Below the pieces are notes generated by a model, which made no database searches, had not been told where the DNA came from, and was given only the letters and a program-made list of their open reading frames with translations. A DNA stretch of 64,000 nucleotides from Legionella wadsworthii DSM 21896 = ATCC 33877 (GTDB lineage Bacteria > Pseudomonadota > Gammaproteobacteria > Legionellales > Legionellaceae): contig NZ_JNIA01000022.1 in NCBI RefSeq assembly GCF_000701265.1, forward strand, positions 124,001 through 188,000, given 5' to 3'. The translations under genes were made by a program, and so were the position numbers. Below, in pieces: positions 9,794 to 17,704 of the stretch (position 1 is the first letter of the stretch; every line of letters starts with the position of its first letter).

Positions 9794-10036
9794 CTAACCC
9801 TCAAAAAAAGCTTTTTCTTTAGAAAAGATCGCATGAAGAATGAATATCCTGGATGACACGTTGTTTCCATCAAGGTTATAGAACCTAACACATAAAAGAA
9901 TTGTATAGCCACCATACAAATCTTCCATTTCATTTTTAATTTTCTTATCGATAGGATACGCAGCGATCATTGGTACTTTTCCATCCTGACAACTCGCGGT
10001 GAGTCTCCTGTCTCCTTGAAACGGATGGACTGGTCT
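9794..10036 (-). pseudogene. Decayed gene fragment lacking a start
   Basis: An 80-codon open frame runs from just after a stop at 10037-10039 to TAG 9794-9796 with protein-like composition, including KVPMIAAYPIDKKIKNEMED and LYGGYTILLCVRFYNLDGNN. No start codon occurs before an internal Met (MIAAYP), and no ribosome site is near it. It sits directly upstream of the divergent gene at 10075. The best reading is a 5'-truncated remnant. A 58-residue real gene from the internal ATG cannot be excluded. Confidence 0.35.
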
Positions 10037-10074
10037 TTATGGGATATTTCTCAATAGCTATTTATGGAATAAAA

Positions 10075-10713
10075 ATGACCGCATTGAAATTAGACGTTTT
10101 AAAAAAAAGGGCACAAATTGACAGTTGCTTTATAAAAGAATCTGAACTTCAGCAAGAAATATTACAAAAGATTCGAAATGAACTCGATTTAGAGAGGAAT
10201 AAACTATCTCGTAAAGATCAAGATGCCTTTGAGAAAGTCCTTTTCTGGGGAGATTTTACAACACAGTCAAAACAATTACCCCATAGTCTTGTAACCAAGA
10301 TAGTATTATATAGTAAACTCAAAGAAATATTTGAAGAGTTAGATTATTTTATCAAGGATCATTTCAATCAAGCATTTGGCAGCAAGGATAGATTAAGTCA
10401 AAAACAAACCGAGCGCATCTTAAGTAATTTTTTCAGGAATGTGGATGAGGCTATTGAACAAATCAATGGAAATAGAGCCGGATACGAGTATGTTTTAGAT
10501 TTTATAAAATCAGTTCTGAATTTAGCTTGTTACATTTTGTCGTTTACTTCCCATCCTGGATTTTTTAGTACCTCAACCCAACCTTTGTATGAAGCCAAAT
10601 CCAGAATCATCAAAATCATCCATTTAAAAAATGAATTAGCCCAATTATCCACCTCTGAGGCAAACGAGAAGGAAGATCGTCAGGGAACATTAAATACAGG
10701 AAAGGTATTCTGA
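10075..10713 (+). CDS. Helical protein of unknown function
   Basis: The 212-residue protein starts at ATG 10075 (GGAA seven bases upstream); ATG 10039 in the same frame is the alternative. It is charged and predicted helical, with one more hydrophobic stretch (VLNLACYILSFTSHPG) near residue 160. No motif is recognised. A strong hairpin follows the stop. The flanking sequence on both sides contains decayed gene fragments, so this is probably part of a fast-turning accessory region. Confidence 0.65.
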   Translation: MTALKLDVLKKRAQIDSCFIKESELQQEILQKIRNELDLERNKLSRKDQDAFEKVLFWGDFTTQSKQLPHSLVTKIVLYSKLKEIFEELDYFIKDHFNQAFGSKDRLSQKQTERILSNFFRNVDEAIEQINGNRAGYEYVLDFIKSVLNLACYILSFTSHPGFFSTSTQPLYEAKSRIIKIIHLKNELAQLSTSEANEKEDRQGTLNTGKVF

Positions 10714-10719
10714 TTGTGG

Positions 10720-10740
10720 GTCGGGCAAAGAATGCCCGAC
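10720..10740 (+). terminator. Hairpin downstream of the 10075-10713 gene
   Basis: Inverted repeat GTCGGGCA / TGCCCGAC with loop AAGAA starts seven bases after the stop codon. A T tract is lacking. The arms match the hairpin at 3602-3625 except for one base, which suggests a shared transcription-end or REP-like element. Confidence 0.5.
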
Positions 10741-10781
10741 GATGTCCATGATTCATAGATTGGTGTTTCTCATCAAAAAAT

Positions 10782-11063
10782 TTACTCATAAACACAATGT
10801 ACTTCGTTCAAAGCAGCCTCAGCTAAATCCATGGCGCATTGAAAAGTTTCTCCTTCCGTAATCACCGCACACAAGAGATTGTCATAACCATGTGGAGGCA
10901 CTCTAACCCTATCATGGACTTGGCGTAAAATTTTAAAATCATTTACTCCAGGTAGTTTTGGTACTTCCTCAACATACCTCCACTCCTTAATTGTGCCATC
11001 CTCTGTCGCAAATAGGTTGCGCTCACAGGCAAATTTGTTTTTAGTGGCTTTGAGCTCAATCGG
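10782..11063 (-). pseudogene. Decayed gene fragment lacking a start
   Basis: An open frame of 93 codons from just after TAA 11064-11066 to TAA 10782-10784 reads like real protein: ELKATKNKFACERNLFATED, then EWRYVEEVPKLPG, then VPPHGYDNLLCAV and AMDLAEAALNEVHCVYE. No ATG, GTG or TTG lies at its beginning and there is no ribosome site, so I read it as the C-terminal remnant of a lost gene. Family unknown. Confidence 0.45.
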
Positions 11064-11137
11064 TTAGTTTAGGTTTGCTTTTGGAAAGCAATCAGACTTT
11101 TTTGAAGGTCACTTGATAGAATGAATAAGTTTGCAGT

Positions 11138-11266
11138 TTAAATAGTGTTTATTTCCATGATAATTTTATAATTTTTCTTCGCTTTGGCAAAATTAGGTGG
11201 CTCTACAACACCGTGTATCACTTCAACAGTTGAAGCATCTTGCGAGGAGGATTGCTGGGAGTACCT
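11138..11266 (-). pseudogene. Second short decayed fragment
   Basis: A 42-codon open frame without start contains STVEVIHGVVEPPNFAKAKK and ends at TAA 11138-11140. It lies 75 bases upstream, on the same strand, of the fragment at 10782-11063 and may be part of the same dead gene in another frame. Low confidence on its own. Confidence 0.25.
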
Positions 11267-11410
11267 TCAATTTGAGAAATGCTTCTGCTTAGTTAATTCT
11301 ATATATATTAAATTCATGTTAACCTATTGAATTCATGTAATTTCTAATGAATTTATTCGAAAATATTCTAGATTATTATTTCAAGTATTTTCACAGTATT
11401 AGGAAAGAAA

Positions 11411-12346
11411 ATGCAGCAAAAAATTGAATTAAATGATGATTATTTAGTGCCAGACTCTCTACCTGAAATAGAAAAATATTCCTCCAAATCCGAATTAATA
11501 AATTATGCAAGTACATCCCGAAGACATTTAACTTTATTTAAACCCTTCACGGATGTTATGAAGCTGTTGCACCATGTTGTACGTAGTAATTATGTCGAAA
11601 TCGAAAATATTTTAAAAAATAATTTAGGCTTAATGTGTAAACGAGGTATGGTAACGGATTGCTCTGGCCGGGCTTTTGAGGTGAGTGCCTTTGAATACGC
11701 GCTTTGGGCGTTAGATTATTACATGTGGGAAATAATGTTTCAATGCGTTACCGAGAATGAAATGGGAAATGAAATATTAGAAATATTGTTTTTTCAATAT
11801 AATAAAATGACCACGCAAGGGGTAACTTATACTCTAAACGGACATTCATTCACAGAAAAACATTTTGATTTTGAAAACACCATTATTAAAGAACTGCAAA
11901 TACAGGTTAACTCTCTACAGGCTATTGTAGATTCGCGTGCGGTCGATATGCAGTGGAAACAACGGGTTGGTGGTGTCCAAAAACTTCTCCCTATGCATGC
12001 TGTAATTGAGTACTGTTCTAATATGCCTTTCAAGCCTATTCCCCAGTTTAATTCTCGCCCCAAATCTTCAAAAACATTTTTTAACTGGGAAACTCATCAA
12101 GATGAATATTGGTTTTCAGCAACTTCTAAATTAGGTAGCCATATTGCAATATATAAGTGTGGACGAGGGCATGCCGTAGGGGATGATTCTGCCCAAGGGC
12201 AAGGAGTGGGAAGCGATTTAAATGCTCTCAAGATTTTATTCCAAAAAAGAGTAAAGGAACTGATTCACCTCAAATCTCAGTTTAAAAAATGGTTAGCTAG
12301 AGATATTCAATCTTCAGCCTTGCAAAATTTAGATTTAGCACCTTAA
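11411..12346 (+). CDS. Legionella-type protein with F-box/ankyrin-like N-terminus
   Basis: The 311-residue protein has an AGGA ribosome site. Residues about 10-45 (DSLPEIEKYSSKSELINYAS, TSRRHLTLF) resemble a loose F-box, and residues 50-115 (LLHHVVRSNYVEIENILKNN, FEYALWALDYYMWEIM) resemble ankyrin helices. A helical linker follows, then a conserved-looking block with WFSATSKLGSHIAIYKCGRG near residue 240. This arrangement recurs in Legionella proteins, as far as I recall, but I cannot name a characterised member. It ends 12 bases before the LRR gene and is probably cotranscribed with it. Confidence 0.7.
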   Translation: MQQKIELNDDYLVPDSLPEIEKYSSKSELINYASTSRRHLTLFKPFTDVMKLLHHVVRSNYVEIENILKNNLGLMCKRGMVTDCSGRAFEVSAFEYALWALDYYMWEIMFQCVTENEMGNEILEILFFQYNKMTTQGVTYTLNGHSFTEKHFDFENTIIKELQIQVNSLQAIVDSRAVDMQWKQRVGGVQKLLPMHAVIEYCSNMPFKPIPQFNSRPKSSKTFFNWETHQDEYWFSATSKLGSHIAIYKCGRGHAVGDDSAQGQGVGSDLNALKILFQKRVKELIHLKSQFKKWLARDIQSSALQNLDLAP

Positions 12347-12358
12347 GGATTTTTCTAA

Positions 12359-13051
12359 ATGAAAATTAAGGATAACACTTTAGAAGAAGTAGACAATGAT
12401 GATTTAGAAAATGGAAATTTTAATTGTCCTCAACAAATTACCAAAATAGATTCACGAGCCTTTTATCAATGTAGCAATTTAAGAACTCTATTTCTACCCT
12501 TAACTATTACTGATATTAAAAGTGCAACATTTTGGCGTTGCACAAATTTAACCACTATTACTCTACCACGAAGTATTGAAGAAATTGGAGTCTCTGCATT
12601 TTATGGTTGTACTAATTTGGTTAGTATTTTCTTACCAGAAAGACTTACTAAAATTAGTAACTATTTATTTTATGGTTGTACCAACTTATTCATTATTTGG
12701 ATACCCACGGGTATCACCTGCATTGAACATTCTGCATTTGATGGATGTACTAGTCTTAGACAGATTGTCATTGATAGTAATGATGATAAGGAAGTTGCCA
12801 GAGTCAGTGCTTTATTACCTGAAGCCTTTAGAAAATACGTTGTTAAGAACACATACATTGACTGGCTATGCCAAGCTAAAGAAGCTCTTTATCCAATAGA
12901 TTTAGACTCTGATCTTCCACCAAAGCCTAGCTTGTTACCAGAGCTTAGTCATTTGATTATAAAAGAGGCTATCACCTCTGGCCTATCCTTCTTTAAAGCA
13001 AATAAAATTGACCCTGAACAGAAAATAATGGATATAGAATATAATCCTTGA
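12359..13051 (+). CDS. BspA-type leucine-rich repeat protein
   Basis: The 230-residue protein has an AAGGA ribosome site. Residues about 20-140 are five repeats of 23 residues with the BspA/LRR_5 pattern: I-x-x-I-x-x-x-A/L-F-x-x-C-T/S-N-L-x-x-I-x-L/I-P, for example ITKIDSRAFYQCSNLRTLFL, IEEIGVSAFYGCTNLVSIFL and ISNYLFYGCTNLFIIWIP. The last 90 residues are helical and unrelated. LRRs of this type bind proteins. No signal peptide is present, so surface adhesion as in BspA is unlikely. It is the second gene of a pair with 11411-12346. Confidence 0.85.
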   Translation: MKIKDNTLEEVDNDDLENGNFNCPQQITKIDSRAFYQCSNLRTLFLPLTITDIKSATFWRCTNLTTITLPRSIEEIGVSAFYGCTNLVSIFLPERLTKISNYLFYGCTNLFIIWIPTGITCIEHSAFDGCTSLRQIVIDSNDDKEVARVSALLPEAFRKYVVKNTYIDWLCQAKEALYPIDLDSDLPPKPSLLPELSHLIIKEAITSGLSFFKANKIDPEQKIMDIEYNP

Positions 13052-13320
13052 AAAAGAATATTAATCAAAAATTCTTTTCAATAGAGCGGTTGCTTAAGAT
13101 TAGATTAAAATGAAGCTTGATTAATGTATAGAGATTCGAACTGCTTTTCTCATTGAAATACAAATTTTTGAACATCAACTTTAGGAGTCCGTAAACCCAT
13201 CGTTTTGTGAAAATAAAAAATTTGAGTAAGATAAATTTACATATTTAGTGCCATGTAACTTTTTAAATTTAGGTGCCACAATAAATATACGAAAATTATG
13301 GAAATATAAATATAATTCTT

Positions 13321-13812
13321 ATGAACTACAAAATAAAACCCATAACCGAAAAAGACATTGAATCCTTTCGCCAAGCCGTAGGCAGTGTGGCGCGTGAAAA
13401 ATTGTATTTAGCATTCCTGGATGCTCCTTCTTTTGAAATGTCGCATGAGTTTGTCTTAAACAACATCAAAGAATCCTGGCCGCAGGTGGTTGCTGTTTCT
13501 GGTGATACAGTCATTGGCTGGTGTGATATTGTGGGATCAAACCGTCATGCCTGCTCCCATGTGGGTACGCTTGGGATCGGGGTTCTTAAAGAGCATAGAG
13601 GTCATGGGATTGGTCTTGAGTTAATGAAGGAAGCCCTTTCTTTGGCGAAGAAAAGGGGGTTTACCCGTATTGAATTGGCAGTGCGCGAAGACAATTTGCG
13701 AGCCATGCATCTCTATCAAAAAATGGGTTTTGTAATAGAAGGCAAACACATACATTCTTTTTTAATTGATGGCCAATACTTTAATCAAATCTCTATGGCT
13801 TTGCTTTTTTGA
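13321..13812 (+). CDS. GNAT-family N-acetyltransferase
   Basis: The 163-residue protein has the GNAT fold signature. Motif A is LGIGVLKEHRGHGIGLELMK (acetyl-CoA pyrophosphate loop R-G-H-G-I-G), followed by ARG/ALS helix and motif B IELAVREDNLRAMHLYQKMG, FVIEGKH. It would transfer acetyl from acetyl-CoA to an amine of an unknown substrate. The length is typical for RimI-like members. The gene stands alone with no clear ribosome site. Confidence 0.9.
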   Translation: MNYKIKPITEKDIESFRQAVGSVAREKLYLAFLDAPSFEMSHEFVLNNIKESWPQVVAVSGDTVIGWCDIVGSNRHACSHVGTLGIGVLKEHRGHGIGLELMKEALSLAKKRGFTRIELAVREDNLRAMHLYQKMGFVIEGKHIHSFLIDGQYFNQISMALLF

Positions 13813-13969
13813 GTGATGTTTTGTTAGCCTATAGGCCTATTGTTTCACGCTTGTAGCCCTTATTGTTTTTAGAGAATTCCTATGAGAAACGGTGGCCTGG
13901 ATGTCTCAGTCTGAAAAATGGAATGAACGGCTATAATTAATAATAAATCGTTTGACCTTGTATATCCAA

Positions 13970-14368
13970 ATGAACCTTCGAATTCTAGCACTTTACCTTT
14001 TTATGGCTTTTGCTGCTGCCGCCTCCGCAGAGTGCCTTCAGGACCAATATGGTGAGGTAGTTTGTGGGAAAGGTACTTGCCTTAGGGACAGTAATCTTGA
14101 TGTAGTGTGCTCCCCTTATAAAAATGGTGGATGTGACAAAGACCGTTATGGGAAGGTGATTTGCGGCCCTGGCCAATGTTTACGAAACCGTGATGGCACT
14201 GTGGTTTGTTCTACCTATCCAGAAGGAGGTTGTGCCAAAGATCAATACGGGGAAGTGTTTTGTGGCGCCGGACAATGCGTGAAAGACAGAAATGGTAAAG
14301 TGGTGTGCGGTGAAGAAGGTGAGAGTTGTGAGCTTAATTCCTATGGGGAGGTGAAGTGCGGTAAGTAG
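13970..14368 (+). CDS. Exported protein with Cys-rich YGxVxCG repeats
   Basis: Translation from ATG 13970 (a TTG at 13952 is an unlikely alternative) gives 132 residues. Residues 1-20 form a signal peptide (LALYLFMAFAAAASA). The mature protein is built from three units of 33-34 residues plus a partial fourth, each with the pattern DxYGxVxCGxGxC, a charged turn, GxVVC, then GGC. About five cysteines per unit suggest disulphide bonds in the periplasm or outside the cell. I know no family for it. A related idea appears in the exported protein at 17015-17599. The function is unknown. Confidence 0.8.
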   Translation: MNLRILALYLFMAFAAAASAECLQDQYGEVVCGKGTCLRDSNLDVVCSPYKNGGCDKDRYGKVICGPGQCLRNRDGTVVCSTYPEGGCAKDQYGEVFCGAGQCVKDRNGKVVCGEEGESCELNSYGEVKCGK

Positions 14369-14398
14369 CAAAAAGGATTAAATTCCATTAGGAACGTT

Positions 14399-14814
14399 TT
14401 ATCTTAAGAAAAACTGGTGAAAGTAAGTAGTACTTCCATTATTATAATCAAACATGTTCGCTAATGCGCTAAAAGAAGGAACTCTAACTAAAGATGTGGG
14501 GTTCAGGGCAATGCCAGGAATAAAATCATGACTCACCTCATTTCGGGCTGCGCTTGCGCCATTTGAACTCCAAGGAACACCACCCGGGAAAGGGCCACTT
14601 GCTTGATCGTTAATACTTACAATTTTACCCCTCACGCTGCCCTTACAATTTGTATCTTCAAATGCAAAAACGTATCCACCTTGGTACACAGAACCATAAG
14701 CTAAAACTTGAATTGCTGAATGTACTGTATTCGTATTAGTTCTAAAATAGATAATCTAACCGGTTTGGGATTAACAGCACCAACAGTTGCACTAGGAATA
14801 CTTCCATTAAACAT
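14399..14814 (-). pseudogene. Frameshifted, truncated exported-protein gene (DUF1566-like)
   Basis: From ATG 14814 the frame MFNGSIPSATVGAVNPKPVR runs about 25 codons. A shift near 14735 moves to the frame NTNTVHSAIQVLAYGSVYQG, GYVFAFEDTNCKGSV, GKIVSINDQASGPFPGGVPW, SHDFIPGIA, ending at TAA 14399-14401. The core resembles Legionella and Coxiella surface proteins with the pattern GGxVFAxDDTxxxxGSxxGKVVALxDQA...GIxWSSN...DIIPGI, which normally continue for more than 100 residues. The C-terminal part is missing here, so the gene looks doubly damaged. Family assignment is from memory. Confidence 0.55.
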
Positions 14815-14865
14815 ACTGTTTTTATTATGATATAATACATTTTGTTAGTTGCTATTTCAGGTAAA

Positions 14866-15696
14866 ATGATGTACGCCAAAAACCAGGAAAAAGTTGAACA
14901 AAATTCTGATGATAATTATTTATATTCCAATGATTCCTTGGTTCGCTTTAATAGATGGATGTATAAATGGGTAGATAGTTTAAAAAAGCAAGAATTTGAA
15001 AAAATAATTCAAAAAGCTTTATCAGAAAGGCAGCAAGGTTCCTGGAATTTATTTAGTAGAGATAGATATAGTGAAAATTTATATCAAGAGCTAAAATATG
15101 GAAATACCTCTAATTCAGATATTCTGGCTCATATCTTTAAGTCAAGTGATTCTTTTAAACCTATTTTATTTAATATCTTATTGCAAAGAATGATAACGGC
15201 TGCCTACTTTAGTAAAAATTTTGATAATGATGCTGAGTTAGTTATACAAGTTTCTAGTGACGATGCTCGCATACGATACTATTCACAATTATTATCTAAT
15301 TATACAAAAGTTAATGATCAGGTTTTTTGCAACAAGATTGCTGAGCTTCAGAATTCGCAGCTAGCCAGACTCATCCAAACACCAGAAACTAACCCTCTTT
15401 ATAGTTTTTTTAATTATAATAATGAAAGCCGAAAACAAGCCTTTTATCTTCCTTTAGATATAGTTTTACTTATTAATCAACATTTAGGCCCTAATAATAT
15501 ATATTATCAAGAAGCGAAATCTCTAATACAACTTGAGCGTTGGCCTACAAACGAAAATGAGTTTCAAACCTACAAGGTTTGTATCACAGCGATAGTTGAT
15601 GAATGTATTAATAAAGTCATTGAATTAACTCGAACTAAAGTAAATGAAACAAAAAAAGATGCAAGCCCCTACGTTTCATCCCCTTGCGCACCTTAA
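14866..15696 (+). CDS. Protein of unknown function
   Basis: The start at ATG 14866 has AGG seven bases upstream; the TTG at 14842 is less likely. The 276-residue product is soluble, rich in Asn, Lys and Tyr, and predicted helical, with no recognised motif, signal peptide or membrane segment. The AT content is higher than in the neighbouring metabolic genes, as often seen for acquired effector-like genes. It is divergent from the decayed surface-protein gene. Confidence 0.6.
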   Translation: MMYAKNQEKVEQNSDDNYLYSNDSLVRFNRWMYKWVDSLKKQEFEKIIQKALSERQQGSWNLFSRDRYSENLYQELKYGNTSNSDILAHIFKSSDSFKPILFNILLQRMITAAYFSKNFDNDAELVIQVSSDDARIRYYSQLLSNYTKVNDQVFCNKIAELQNSQLARLIQTPETNPLYSFFNYNNESRKQAFYLPLDIVLLINQHLGPNNIYYQEAKSLIQLERWPTNENEFQTYKVCITAIVDECINKVIELTRTKVNETKKDASPYVSSPCAP

Positions 15697-16082
15697 CTTT
15701 GTATTAGACTTAGATGCTTTCTTTCATAGATTTATTTTTACGACTCTGTTGCAAAAGCGAGAATATTGATCCCTAGCGTTTCCTAAAAAACATGAGGCTA
15801 TTAAAATTATCGTTAAATGTCAAAATTTGTCTAATTTTAAAGTAAGTACCCATTGAGGATTCGCATGGTTCATGGTCTTTGCCAAAAATAAAACCTTATA
15901 GCAATCCGGTAGTAGTCACATTCGTAAATCCCTTCCATTTGAACTAAAATTAATGGATAAGCAATAAAAAATTTGGCGGAACATGAGCTTTCTAGGAGAC
16001 GTGCCAAATAATTATAAATGTTACATAACCACGATCAGTAGAATCAATGTTCACGTTCGTTACATACGAAAGGAGAACGGAT
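15697..16082. other. Gene-free stretch
   Basis: No ORF with protein-like composition and a start was found. At 15741-15754 the string GACTCTGTTGCAAA resembles the ends of IS6-family elements, but no transposase remnant or partner repeat is visible. The last 20 bases carry the AGGAG ribosome site of the DJ-1 family gene. Confidence 0.4.
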
Positions 16083-16775
16083 ATGAAAATATTGATGGTG
16101 TTAACTTCTCATGACCAATTGGGAAATACTGGTAAAAAAACGGGTTTTTGGCTGGAAGAATTTGCTTCCCCTTATTATGTCTTTTGTGACTCAGGGATTG
16201 AATTGACCTTGGCTTCTCCCAAGGGTGGCCAGCCTCCCCTTGATCCCAAAAGCGATTTGCCAGAAAACAAAACGCATGCCATGGAGCGGTTCAAGCACGA
16301 TGAGATTGCACAAAATAAATTAGCACAAACCGAAAAGCTTGCCGATATGAAGGCGGAAGATTTCGATTCCATATTCTATGTCGGAGGCCATGGGCCTTTA
16401 TGGGATCTTGCTGAAAACCAGGATTCTATTCAACTGATTGAATCCTTCTATGACTCAGGCAAGCCTGTGGCTTTAGTATGCCACGCACCGGGTGTGCTTC
16501 GTCGGGTGACCTACCAAGGGGAGCCTATTGTAAAAGGCAAAAGAGTGACTGGTTTTTCAAACAGTGAAGAGGAAAATGTGCAATTAACCGATGTAGTCCC
16601 TTTTCTCGTGGAAGACGAGCTCAAACGACTGGGTGGAAAATATGAGAAAGCGCCCGATTGGCAGAGTTTTGTTCTCGTGGACGGGCTTCTTGTTACCGGG
16701 CAAAATCCGGCATCTTCTGAGGCAGCAGCACGAGCGGTACTCAAACTTATAGCGCACAGTCAAAAAGCGGCATAA
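16083..16775 (+). CDS. DJ-1/PfpI superfamily protein (type 1 glutamine amidotransferase-like)
   Basis: The start at 16083 is set by AGGAG nine bases upstream. The 230 residues show the class I glutamine amidotransferase-like fold. The N-terminal strand is KILMVLTSH, followed by Glu25/Glu26 in GFWLEEFASP, FYVGGHGPLWDL near residue 100, and the nucleophile elbow ALVCHAPGVL with Cys133-His134. This layout fits the Hsp31-like/ThiJ branch, whose members act as glyoxalase III, protein deglycase or chaperone on methylglyoxal damage. Which activity applies here cannot be read. A hairpin follows downstream. Confidence 0.9.
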   Translation: MKILMVLTSHDQLGNTGKKTGFWLEEFASPYYVFCDSGIELTLASPKGGQPPLDPKSDLPENKTHAMERFKHDEIAQNKLAQTEKLADMKAEDFDSIFYVGGHGPLWDLAENQDSIQLIESFYDSGKPVALVCHAPGVLRRVTYQGEPIVKGKRVTGFSNSEEENVQLTDVVPFLVEDELKRLGGKYEKAPDWQSFVLVDGLLVTGQNPASSEAAARAVLKLIAHSQKAA

Positions 16776-16802
16776 GTTTTTTTAACTTATTTACTCTCTG
16801 TA

Positions 16803-16832
16803 TGGAGCGGGTTTGGAATAACCCTTGCTCCA
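16803..16832 (+). terminator. Possible terminator after the DJ-1 family gene
   Basis: Stem TGGAGC plus GGGT pairs with ACCC (two-base bulge) plus GCTCCA around an eight-base loop, 27 bases past the stop codon. Only a weak T-rich tail follows, so efficiency is uncertain. Confidence 0.4.
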
Positions 16833-17014
16833 TTATTAGACATCTCAGATATTCCGTGTAATCTTATAAACGTTTCGAAACTCTTATTCAATTAGAATTA
16901 ATTTATAGCAATAACCGTTTTATTGAACTGATTGCATAGATTTATTAGATACTCTATTGATCATCAAATCACAGTATGGAGTTATGCTATGCTAAATAAA
17001 AAAAGGATTTAAAT

Positions 17015-17599
17015 ATGTACTTGATACTTAAAAAGGTGATTCGAATAATATGTGTTTTTTTCTTCCTTACTAATAGTTTTGCTGAGACCCCTGCAACGCC
17101 CATTATATGTGATCAGGATTATGCACTCTGTACTTCTGCTCGCTGTATTCCCGTACCCGGAAGTTCGACCTACGCAATTTGCGATTGTTCAGTAGAGAAA
17201 GGTAAAAGTGCTGGTTATAAATCGTGCACAGAGAGAAAGCCTGTTGAAGATAAATACAAAGTGAGGTCACTCATTTCAACGTTTTCATTTAAACAATTTG
17301 CAACTAAAAGATCAATGAATTGCCCACACGGATTACCTTGGACAAATTGTGTAGATATGTTGTGCACTGTTGACCCGCAAAATTCAAAACGTGCTTTATG
17401 TAAGTGTACGATAGAGAGAGCCCAAGCTTTTTTTACTTTTGGCGGTGATTGTAATACTAATACCTGTTCTACTGGTTTTTGGTCCGGCGCAACCAAAGCA
17501 AATGGCATTATTCTTCGAAATGCCTTAATGCAAGAAATTAGCTCGAAACCAAAGAATCCTCCCATGACTTGCCCTGCTAAAGCATCAAAAATTAAATAG
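17015..17599 (+). CDS. Exported protein with duplicated six-Cys motif
   Basis: An AGGA ribosome site precedes ATG 17015. The 194-residue product has a signal peptide (residues 1-23, IICVFFFLTNSFA). Two related modules follow: CDQDYALCTSARCIPVPGSS, then YAICDCSVEKG, at residues about 32-62; and CPHGLPWTNCVDMLCTVDPQ, then ALCKCTIERAQ, at about 104-140. Each has spacing C-x(6-7)-C-x(4-5)-C-x(12)-C-x-C. A third Cys group (DCNTNTCSTGFWSGA) lies near residue 150. Disulphide-stabilised secreted protein is inferred. The family is not recognised. Confidence 0.75.
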   Translation: MYLILKKVIRIICVFFFLTNSFAETPATPIICDQDYALCTSARCIPVPGSSTYAICDCSVEKGKSAGYKSCTERKPVEDKYKVRSLISTFSFKQFATKRSMNCPHGLPWTNCVDMLCTVDPQNSKRALCKCTIERAQAFFTFGGDCNTNTCSTGFWSGATKANGIILRNALMQEISSKPKNPPMTCPAKASKIK

Positions 17600-17704
17600 A
17601 GAGGTCATTTCTGTAATGGCTTTAAAAAGGGTTTACCGTATCTTAGCCTCCAAGGATATATCGGATAATCAAAGAGAATTTTTATTGGGTATCAAGAACT
17701 CCCA

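Noticed and set aside
15741-15754. GACTCTGTTGCAAA resembles the end of an IS6-family element
   Set aside because: No transposase remnant, second inverted end or target duplication is visible nearby, and a 14-base likeness is weak.
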